DNA of 11,844 nt from an uncultured Bacteroidales bacterium (lineage in GTDB: Bacteria > Bacteroidota > Bacteroidia > Bacteroidales > F082): NCBI GenBank assembly GCA_937884015.1, contig CALGBV010000368.1, positions 1 to 11,844 of the forward strand, read 5' to 3'. Position numbers and translations under genes: made by a program. The notes beneath the pieces are model-generated. The model was not told the origin of the DNA, did no database searches, and saw only the letters and a program-made list of their open reading frames with translations. Of this stretch, positions 6,210 through 11,844 are shown piece after piece (position 1 is the first letter of the stretch; each line of letters starts with the position of its first letter).

Positions 6210-6626
6210 ATGGATAATATTGTTTTGGATACTAATGCGTTGATTATGTGCATTTCTCCGAAAAGTGCTTATCATATTGCATGGAAAGCATTTCTTGACG
6301 GAAAATATTGCTTATGCGTTACGAATGAAATCATTGAAGAGTATTCTGAAGTTTTAGGAAGAAACATTAATCCATTATTGGCTGATTTTATTGTCAATAC
6401 AATTCTGACAAGAAATAACGTGAAGTTGTATGACCCACATTTCAGATTGAGACTCATAACGGCTGATAATGACGACAATAAGTTTGTCGATTGTGCATTT
6501 GCAGCGACAGCAAAATTCATTGTTTCCGAGGACAAGCATTTCAAAGTTTTGGAAAAAGTTCCATTTCCACATATCAATGTGATTGGAATCAATGAATTTT
6601 GTGATGATTTGAATCATGTTTTTTGA
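6210..6626 (+). CDS. PIN-domain toxin (COG1569-like putative ribonuclease)
   Basis: A 138-residue single PIN domain. It opens with the hallmark IVLDTNALI, in which Asp7 is the first metal-binding acid. EIIEEYSEVLGR (40-51) supplies the second (Glu43/44). DNDDNKFVDCAFAATAKFIVSEDKHF (86-111) contains the D-D-N-K-F, Asp94 and Asp108 positions that complete the acidic cluster. All expected catalytic acids are present, so the nuclease looks intact. PIN toxins are Mg-dependent ribonucleases that inhibit translation by cutting tRNA, rRNA or mRNA; the target here is unknown. It sits 6 bp after the antitoxin candidate. Codon and base use of both genes is clearly AT-richer than in the flanking NdpA-like and trk genes, suggesting acquisition by transfer. 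Confidence 0.85.
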   Translation: MDNIVLDTNALIMCISPKSAYHIAWKAFLDGKYCLCVTNEIIEEYSEVLGRNINPLLADFIVNTILTRNNVKLYDPHFRLRLITADNDDNKFVDCAFAATAKFIVSEDKHFKVLEKVPFPHINVIGINEFCDDLNHVF

Positions 6627-6646
6627 GCGCAGCAAGCGTTTTTTTT
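6626..6646 (+). terminator. Weak terminator after the PIN gene
   Basis: A 5-bp stem (AGCGC with GCGTT, including one G-U pair) around a 5-nt loop is followed by a run of T residues to 6646. The stem begins on the last base of the PIN stop codon. It is short and may be inefficient, allowing some read-through into trkA. Confidence 0.45.
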
Positions 6647-6647
6647 C

Positions 6648-6655
6648 TAAACTTG
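6648..6655 (+). promoter_or_regulatory. Imperfect -7 box for trkA-trkH
   Basis: TAAACTTG matches TAnnTTTG with one mismatch, and a TTTG lies 22 bp upstream (6622-6625), overlapping the PIN stop codon. An AGAAAGGA ribosome-binding sequence follows at 6666-6673, directly before the trkA ATG. Confidence 0.4.
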
Positions 6656-6675
6656 CAGCCTAAATAGAAAGGAAT

Positions 6676-8016
6676 ATGGATATAGTTATTGCCGGCGACG
6701 GCGAAGTCGGTTTGCATTTGGCGGAGGCCTTAGTGCGTAGCAATCACAACATTACGATTGTCGACCCGCACGAAGAATTGCTGAAACTGGTGGAATCGCA
6801 CAGCGATTTAATGACTATTACGGGCGACTCAACCTCGACATCGGTGCTGCAACGCGCCAATGTGAAAAAAGCCGATTTGGTGATTTCGGTCGTTCACGAC
6901 GAGCACATCAACCTGCTGACGGGTATTTTGGCAAAGAAACTTGGTGCCAAGAAAGTCATTGCACGCGTCAACACGATGGAAAACCTGAGTCCCGAAGTGT
7001 GGCGCATGTACCAGGATTTGGGCATTGATGGCCTGCTTTCGCCAGAAGATATTGCCGCTCAGGAAATTACTTCGTTGCTGAAGCAAAACGCTTCGCTTGA
7101 AACCTACGATTTTTCGGGCGGAAAACTGCAGCTTTTCATGGTGAAACTGGAGTCGGGAGCCGAAATTCTAGGCAAGACGGTCGAAGAGGTTGATGCGCAA
7201 TACCAGCACATTGATTTCCGCGTGGCCGCCATCCACCGCCGTCAGAACACATTCATTCCGCAAGGCGACGATGTTTTCCAAATCGGCGATATGGTGTATG
7301 TCGTCACAAAGCCTCATGCCATCAAGGACATTATCCGGTTGAGCGGCAAGAAACAAATCAGCATACATAACGTGATGATTGTTGGTGGCGGACGTGTGGG
7401 CAGAATCACGGCAAAACGTCTTGAAAAGGATTTGAATATCAAGATATTGGAAAAGAGCAAGGACCGTTGCATGGAACTCACCAATTATCTTTCGGATGCT
7501 TTGGTGGTCAATGCCGATGCGCGTAACCTCGATTTGCTGGAAGACGAAGGCATTAAGGATATGGATGCTTTCATTGCGGTGACCGACAACACCGAGACAA
7601 ACATCCTTACTTGCCTGCAAGCTAAAACTTTCGGTGTGAAAAAAACCATTGCTTTGGTCGAAAACATTGATTATATCGACATCTCGCAAAACATTGGCAT
7701 TGACTCCATAATCAATAAGAAACTGATTGCGGCAAGCTACATGGTCAAATATACTTTGGGTGCCAAGGTTTCGTCGCTGAAATGCCTGAGCGGCATTGAT
7801 GCCGATATTGTTGAGTTTGAAGTCCGTGCCGGTGCAGCCGTTACACGCAAAACCATAGGTCAATTGCAGATGCCTGATGATGCCATCATTTGCGGCATTA
7901 CGCGCGATGGCGACAGCTACATTGCAACCGAAGATTTCCAAATTGAGACTGATGACCACGTTGTCGTTTTGGCCTTGCCGAGCGGCATTCCTGCGGTCGA
8001 AAGACTTTTTTATTGA
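6676..8016 (+). CDS. trkA: TrkA, NAD-binding regulatory subunit of Trk potassium uptake
   Basis: A 446-residue cytoplasmic protein with the classic duplicated RCK arrangement. The first Rossmann domain starts at residue 1 with IVIAGDGEVG (GxGxxG at 7-12) and Asp30 at the end of strand 2 for the NAD ribose. TrkA_C domain 1 covers about 145-225. The second Rossmann domain has VGGGRVG (GGGRVG 237-242) with Glu259 in the acidic position, and TrkA_C domain 2 covers about 365-446. Length is typical (E. coli TrkA has 458). TrkA forms a ring under the TrkH dimer and gates it in response to nucleotides. The start is supported by an AGAAAGGA ribosome-binding site and by the Rossmann strand beginning at once. 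Its TGA abuts the trkH ATG with no intervening base, implying translational coupling. Confidence 0.95.
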   Translation: MDIVIAGDGEVGLHLAEALVRSNHNITIVDPHEELLKLVESHSDLMTITGDSTSTSVLQRANVKKADLVISVVHDEHINLLTGILAKKLGAKKVIARVNTMENLSPEVWRMYQDLGIDGLLSPEDIAAQEITSLLKQNASLETYDFSGGKLQLFMVKLESGAEILGKTVEEVDAQYQHIDFRVAAIHRRQNTFIPQGDDVFQIGDMVYVVTKPHAIKDIIRLSGKKQISIHNVMIVGGGRVGRITAKRLEKDLNIKILEKSKDRCMELTNYLSDALVVNADARNLDLLEDEGIKDMDAFIAVTDNTETNILTCLQAKTFGVKKTIALVENIDYIDISQNIGIDSIINKKLIAASYMVKYTLGAKVSSLKCLSGIDADIVEFEVRAGAAVTRKTIGQLQMPDDAIICGITRDGDSYIATEDFQIETDDHVVVLALPSGIPAVERLFY

Positions 8017-9480
8017 ATGAGTTTCAAGATAAAACTAAATATTCCCGTCGTTGTCCGCATTGAGGGCTTCATGCTGCTCATCGAAGGCTTTTTCATGTCT
8101 TTGGTGGTGCCCGTGTCTTATTTTCATCACGGCATGAACGCCTTTAGCATCCCTTTTTCGGCCATATTGACCTTAATGGCGGGGTTTTTTTTCGTTTTCT
8201 CAACACGCAATTACAAAGATGTAAAACCAACCGACCACGAAGGTGTGGTAGTGGTTTGTATTTCCTGGCTGGTGATGTCGTTGTTTGGCGGCCTGCCGTT
8301 TTTGCTGAGCAATGCCGTGCCTAATTTCACCGATGCTTTTTTTGAAGCCTTGTCGGGATTCACCACTACGGGCGCCACCATGCTTACCAATATCGATTCT
8401 GTGGCAAAAGACATCCTGTTTTGGCGCAGCATGACGCAATGGTTGGGCGGTTTGGCCATCATCGTTTTCACGGTGGCCATTTTGCCTTTCCTAAGCATGA
8501 ACGGAATGCAGCTTTTCATTTCCGAAATGAACGGCATTACTTCTGATAAACTGCATCCGCGCATCATGCACACGGCGAAAAGAATATGGTTTATCTACTT
8601 GTTTTTCACTTTATTAGAAACTTTATTACTGTATTGGGGCGACATGGATTGGTACGATGCCGTGTGCCATTCCATGACCAGCATTTGCTCGGGCGGCTTC
8701 TCGACACGCGATGCCAACATAGGTGCGTTTTCCAATTATTCACAAGTTGTCGTAACCATTTTCATGGCCATTTCGGGTTGCAATTTCTCGCTTTTGCTGC
8801 TGTCGTTCTCCTGGAAATCGTTTTCAATTTTCAAGGATGAAGAGTTCAAGACTTTCGTCGGATACATTATTGGCGCAAGCGTATTCATTGCCTTGATACT
8901 GATTTTCGTATTGAAAATGAGCGTTGGATCTGCCTTTAGGGAATCGTTTTTCAACGTCGTTTCGTGCATCACGACGACAGGTTTCTTTGTGAGCAACTAC
9001 ACTTTATGGCCGGTTTTCCTATGGATTTTGCTGTTTCAACTCATGTTTATCGGCGCCTGTTCGGGCTCGACTTCGGGCGGCATAAAACTGCAACGGCATT
9101 TGGCTTTCTCGAAAAACATTTTCGTGGAATTGCGCAAACTCATTCATCCCAACGCCATTATTCCCGTGAAAATCAACGGAAAATCCTTGACAAGACAGGC
9201 CATCTACAAGAACATGACTTTTGTCTTCATCTTTTTTCTGGTCTTTATCGTAGGTATCGTCATTTTGCACACGTTGGGCCTTGATTTCAATACGGCATTC
9301 GGGGCTTCCATAGCTACATTGAGTAATACTGGCACGGGGTTTGGCAAAGTCGGGCCTTACTGCAACTACGCCTTCATTCCGCAAATCGGGAAATGGGTGC
9401 TGATGCTTTTCATGCTTTTGGGCAGAGTGGAATTGTTTTCGTTAATCACTTTATTCTCAAGGACTTTCTGGAGGAAATGA
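8017..9480 (+). CDS. trkH: TrkH, potassium-translocating membrane subunit
   Basis: A 487-residue polytopic inner-membrane protein of the TrkH/KtrB superfamily. All four pore-loop repeats are present with their filter glycines: GFTTTG (114-119), CSGGFSTR (224-231), CITTTGF (317-323) and LSNTGTGFG (435-443). Hydrophobic helices surround each loop, and two extra helices at the N-terminus (about 12-65) match TrkH rather than the shorter KtrB. Length is typical (E. coli TrkH has 483). The ATG directly follows the trkA stop codon, so both subunits are made from one message. No terminator with a T-run follows; two hairpins in the repeat cluster at 9541-9600 may serve as an RNA end. Confidence 0.95.
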   Translation: MSFKIKLNIPVVVRIEGFMLLIEGFFMSLVVPVSYFHHGMNAFSIPFSAILTLMAGFFFVFSTRNYKDVKPTDHEGVVVVCISWLVMSLFGGLPFLLSNAVPNFTDAFFEALSGFTTTGATMLTNIDSVAKDILFWRSMTQWLGGLAIIVFTVAILPFLSMNGMQLFISEMNGITSDKLHPRIMHTAKRIWFIYLFFTLLETLLLYWGDMDWYDAVCHSMTSICSGGFSTRDANIGAFSNYSQVVVTIFMAISGCNFSLLLLSFSWKSFSIFKDEEFKTFVGYIIGASVFIALILIFVLKMSVGSAFRESFFNVVSCITTTGFFVSNYTLWPVFLWILLFQLMFIGACSGSTSGGIKLQRHLAFSKNIFVELRKLIHPNAIIPVKINGKSLTRQAIYKNMTFVFIFFLVFIVGIVILHTLGLDFNTAFGASIATLSNTGTGFGKVGPYCNYAFIPQIGKWVLMLFMLLGRVELFSLITLFSRTFWRK

Positions 9481-9508
9481 AATTCAAGGATTTTTAATTT
9501 GACTAATG

Positions 9509-9540
9509 GACTTTTGGACACTTTGACTTTTGGACATTTT
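9509..9540 (+). repeat. Two 16-bp tandem units GACTTTTGGACAYTTT
   Basis: The units at 9509-9524 and 9525-9540 differ only by C/T at position 13. A further GAC follows at 9541, and GACTTTTG recurs at 9609-9616 beyond the hairpins, so the array appears interrupted by the palindromic segment. Confidence 0.85.
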
Positions 9541-9611
9541 GACGACCTTTTTCAAGGCCGTCATTTCCGCCGTCCTCCTCGCGAAGGCGGGGACGGAAAT
9601 CTCATTTTGAC
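9535..9611. repeat. Palindromic REP/MITE-like element bracketed by a 9-bp direct repeat
   Basis: CATTTTGAC occurs at 9535-9543 and again at 9603-9611. Between them are two hairpins. The first is GACG-A-CCTT/AAGG-C-CGTC, with stem 9541-9549 and 9554-9562, one mismatch and a 4-nt loop. The second is ATTTCCG/CGGAAAT (9563-9569 with 9594-9600), enclosing a GC-rich bulged stem around CTCGCGAAGG. The GC content contrasts sharply with the surrounding AT-rich spacer. It looks like a short dispersed palindromic repeat; insertion with target duplication is inferred. Confidence 0.55.
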
Positions 9612-9645
9612 TTTTGAATAACTATGAACATTAAATCATAACAAT

Positions 9646-11634
9646 ATGAAAATCAAAACTTTAGTATTATCAGTAATGTTGTTGCTCTCGGCAAATCTTT
9701 TTGCTCAGAAGCAATTCACCTTGCAATCGCCTGACAAAGACATCACCATAAAAGTGAAAGTTGGCGATAATCTGACCTATTCCGTAACGCATAATGGCAC
9801 TGTAGTTCTTGCCGAATCAGTCATTGCCATGAAACTTGACAACGGAACCGTTTTGGGCGAAAAGCCAATTCTGAAATCGGAAAAGACGGTTGAAAATACT
9901 GAAAAAATTGCGGCAAACTTTTACAAACGCAACGAGATTGACAATCATTATTGCCAGATGACATTGGCTTTCAAAGGCAATTACAGCGTGGTTTTCCGTG
10001 CTTACAACGATGGCATTGCCTATCGTTTCGTGACGGATTTCAAGAAACCTATCATCATTGAAAACGAAACCGTTGATTTCAATTTCGATGCTGATTATAC
10101 CGCTCACATTCCATACGTCAATGCACGCAAAAGCGATGGCGATTTCATTCAGCAACAGTTCTTTACATCGTTCGAAAACCTCTACACAATAACTCCATTG
10201 AGTAAAATGGAATCCGATAGGCTGGTTTTCCTGCCGGCTATGGTTGAACTGAAAGATGGCAAGAAAGCTGTCATCACCGAATCGGATTTGGAAGATTTTC
10301 CGGGTTTGTTGCTCCGCAATGAAACTGGAAAATCGGGTTTTTCGGCCATTCATGCCGCTTATCCGAAAACGGAAATCCAAGGCGGACACAACAACTTGCA
10401 ATATGTCGTCACTGAACGCGAAAATTACATTGCCAAGGTGCAAGGCAAACGCAATTTTCCTTGGCGTTGCATCGTCATTTCCGAAAACGATGCCGAATTG
10501 GCCGACAGCGATATGGTTTACAAGCTGGCTTCGCCTTGCCGCGTGAGCGATGTTTCGTGGATTCAACCTGGTAAAGTGGCTTGGGATTGGTGGAATGCTT
10601 GGAACATCTATAATGTTGATTTCAAGGCAGGTATCAACAACGACACTTATAAATACTACATTGATTTTGCCAGCAAATATGGCATCGAATACGTTATCCT
10701 TGATGAAGGTTGGGCGGTCAATTTGCAGGCTGATTTGATGCAGGTCGTGCCCGAAATCGATTTGCAGGAATTGGTCAATTACGGCAAGGAACGCAATGTG
10801 GGCATCGTGCTTTGGGCTGGCTATGCGGCCATCGACAAAGACATGGAAAACGTCTGCAAATACTATTCTGAAATGGGCGTGAAAGGCTTCAAGGTCGATT
10901 TTATGGACCGCGACGACCAGAAAGTGGTCGATTTCTATTATCGCATGGCTGAAACGGCAGCAAAATATCATCTTTTCGTTGATTTTCACGGCGCTTACAA
11001 ACCAACGGGTTTGAGCCGCACTTATCCAAACGTGCTGAATTACGAAGGTGTTTTCGGCTTGGAACAAGCCAAATGGGACAATGATGACGATTTGGTGACT
11101 TACGAAGTGACCATTCCTTTCATCCGCATGATAGCCGGACCTATGGATTACACTCAGGGAGCCATGCGCAATGCCACCCGCGACAACTACCGCCCGATCA
11201 ACACCGAGGCGATGAGCCTCGGCACCCGTTGCCGTCAGCTGGCTGAATATGTGATTTTTGAATCGCCGTTCAATATGCTTTGCGACAGCCCGACAAACTA
11301 TTTGAAAGAAGACGAATGTACAAGGTTCATCGCCAATGTGCCGACCACTTGGGACGAAACGGTTGTCCTTGATGGCAAGGTTGGCGAATACATTGTCGTT
11401 GCACGAAAGAAAGATTTCCGCTGGTACATTGGTGCCATTACCAATTGGGAGGAACGCGATTTGGTCATCGACCTTAAGCCATTGAATGGTGGTGCCAAAT
11501 CGGGACACATTTACCGTGACGGACCAAACGCCAACAACGTAGCTAAGGATTACGTTTCGGAAACCGCCCAAGTGATGGGCAACAAAGTGAAAGTCCATCT
11601 TGCTAAAGGTGGCGGCATGGTGCTGGTTTGGTAA
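9646..11634 (+). CDS. Secreted GH97 glycoside hydrolase, retaining-type active site
   Basis: A 662-residue exported enzyme. Signal peptide 1-20 ends NLFA|Q. Residues about 22-290 form the N-terminal beta-sandwich of GH97 (FTLQSPDKDITIKV, FRAYNDGIAYRF). Residues about 300-560 form the catalytic barrel (WIQPGKVAWDWWNAWN, VILDEGWA at 349-357, VKGFKVDFMDRDDQ). A C-terminal beta domain ends GGGMVLVW. Asp418 in KVDFMD lies where retaining GH97 alpha-galactosidases such as BT1871 have their nucleophile (D415); the inverting alpha-glucosidase SusB lacks it. Glu467 or Glu473 in YEGVFGLE is the likely acid/base. Retaining alpha-galactosidase-like activity is therefore more likely than SusB-type, though specificity is uncertain. 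It likely acts in the periplasm or at the outer membrane. No SusC/SusD genes adjoin it here, and no clear promoter box precedes it. Confidence 0.9.
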   Translation: MKIKTLVLSVMLLLSANLFAQKQFTLQSPDKDITIKVKVGDNLTYSVTHNGTVVLAESVIAMKLDNGTVLGEKPILKSEKTVENTEKIAANFYKRNEIDNHYCQMTLAFKGNYSVVFRAYNDGIAYRFVTDFKKPIIIENETVDFNFDADYTAHIPYVNARKSDGDFIQQQFFTSFENLYTITPLSKMESDRLVFLPAMVELKDGKKAVITESDLEDFPGLLLRNETGKSGFSAIHAAYPKTEIQGGHNNLQYVVTERENYIAKVQGKRNFPWRCIVISENDAELADSDMVYKLASPCRVSDVSWIQPGKVAWDWWNAWNIYNVDFKAGINNDTYKYYIDFASKYGIEYVILDEGWAVNLQADLMQVVPEIDLQELVNYGKERNVGIVLWAGYAAIDKDMENVCKYYSEMGVKGFKVDFMDRDDQKVVDFYYRMAETAAKYHLFVDFHGAYKPTGLSRTYPNVLNYEGVFGLEQAKWDNDDDLVTYEVTIPFIRMIAGPMDYTQGAMRNATRDNYRPINTEAMSLGTRCRQLAEYVIFESPFNMLCDSPTNYLKEDECTRFIANVPTTWDETVVLDGKVGEYIVVARKKDFRWYIGAITNWEERDLVIDLKPLNGGAKSGHIYRDGPNANNVAKDYVSETAQVMGNKVKVHLAKGGGMVLVW

Positions 11635-11665
11635 ATTTTTCCAAATAGATTATTATTTTAAAAAT

Positions 11666-11694
11666 GTGGTTATCTGATAGATAATCACCTTTTT
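11666..11694 (+). terminator. Bidirectional terminator after the GH97 gene
   Basis: A 10-bp stem with one G-U pair (GTGGTTATCT 11666-11675 with AGATAATCAC 11679-11688) and a 3-nt GAT loop is followed by CTTTTT. On the other strand the stem is followed by ATTTTTA, so it can also stop transcription of the convergent gene entering from the right. Confidence 0.85.
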
Positions 11695-11700
11695 GAGTTT

Positions 11701-11731
11701 TTACCAATTTTGTATAATACAATTTTGGTAA
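11701..11731. repeat. 31-bp AT-rich imperfect palindrome
   Basis: Outer arms TTACCAA (11701-11707) and TTGGTAA (11725-11731) and inner arms TTGTAT/ATACAA are symmetric about a central A at 11716, with only a 2-bp TT/TT mismatch per side. It lies 6 bp after the terminator T-run, in the spacer between convergent genes. Confidence 0.75.
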
Positions 11732-11789
11732 TAATATTATGTAAATTGGATAATTTGCGTATATCTATTTTATAGACAGCAAGTTACAT

Positions 11790-11844
11790 TTACAAAAACT
11801 CCTCAAATGCCGGCCAAGGCATGGTCTCGGGCAAAGGTGCAACA
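11790..11844 (-). CDS. C-terminal end of an unidentified convergent gene
   Basis: Reading the minus strand from the window edge gives VAPLPETMPWPAFEEFL followed by TAA (11792-11790). Only 17 codons are visible. Support comes from the coding-like composition compared with the AT-rich spacer, the position of the stop codon just after the spacer, and a bidirectional terminator about 95 bp downstream on the same strand. The family cannot be named from this fragment, and the frame remains a guess. Confidence 0.45.
   Translation of the reverse strand, partial: VAPLPETMPWPAFEEFL

Noticed and set aside
7168..7959. A 263-codon minus-strand frame opposite trkA
   Set aside because: It is antisense to conserved TrkA sequence including the second Rossmann domain; no independent support.
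8017..9480. KtrB instead of TrkH
   Set aside because: The additional N-terminal helices, 487-residue length and the two-domain TrkA partner fit TrkH; KtrB normally pairs with a single-RCK KtrA.
9817..11598. A 593-codon open frame on the minus strand opposite the GH97 gene
   Set aside because: It is a codon-bias shadow: the plus-strand GH97 frame has a signal peptide, full domain order and catalytic motifs, while the minus frame shows no recognisable domain and an unnatural excess of Phe, Ile, His and Val.

Overview
The window looks like a chromosomal segment from a member of the Bacteroidota, most likely Bacteroidales. Four of the recognisable promoters carry the phylum's TAnnTTTG -7 box. 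Shine-Dalgarno sequences are weak or absent. Signal peptides end in the typical '...A|Q', and several families (PorE-like, PorT-like barrel, NdpA-like, GH97) are common in this phylum. Identifications come from reading motifs; no database search was run.

Layout. (1) 1-1663, minus: 5' part of a large TPR / beta-propeller / CRD / OmpA-like envelope protein with the PorE (type IX secretion) architecture, cut by the window edge just as its OmpA domain begins. (2) 1664-2378: about 700 bp with no convincing gene, holding an unusual (GTTAYTTT)n array, a hairpin and an inverted copy of the array unit. (3) 2379-3416, plus: a deoxyhypusine-synthase-family enzyme, probably polyamine-related in a bacterium, followed by a strong terminator. 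(4) 3512-4141, plus: a small exported PorT-type beta-barrel protein on a nearly leaderless transcript. (5) 5728-4143, minus: a two-gene operon of an NdpA/YejK-type nucleoid-associated protein and a GNAT acetyltransferase, ending 1 bp from the barrel gene. (6) 5976-6626, plus: a toxin-antitoxin-like pair (small antitoxin candidate and PIN toxin), visibly AT-richer than its surroundings. (7) 6676-9480, plus: trkA-trkH, a complete Trk potassium uptake module with abutting genes. (8) 9481-9645: a compact repeat cluster with 16-bp tandem units and two hairpins bracketed by a 9-bp direct repeat. (9) 9646-11634, plus: a secreted GH97 glycosidase with an Asp at the retaining-type nucleophile position. 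(10) 11635-11844: a bidirectional terminator, a 31-bp imperfect palindrome, and probably the last 17 codons of a convergent gene.

Most of the window is ordinary core and accessory gene content, with no evident multi-gene novel system. The items most worth a second look are the 2051-2200 repeat structure, the 9509-9616 repeat/hairpin element, the DHS-like enzyme with altered active-site positions, the AT-rich toxin-antitoxin insertion and the palindrome at 11701-11731.
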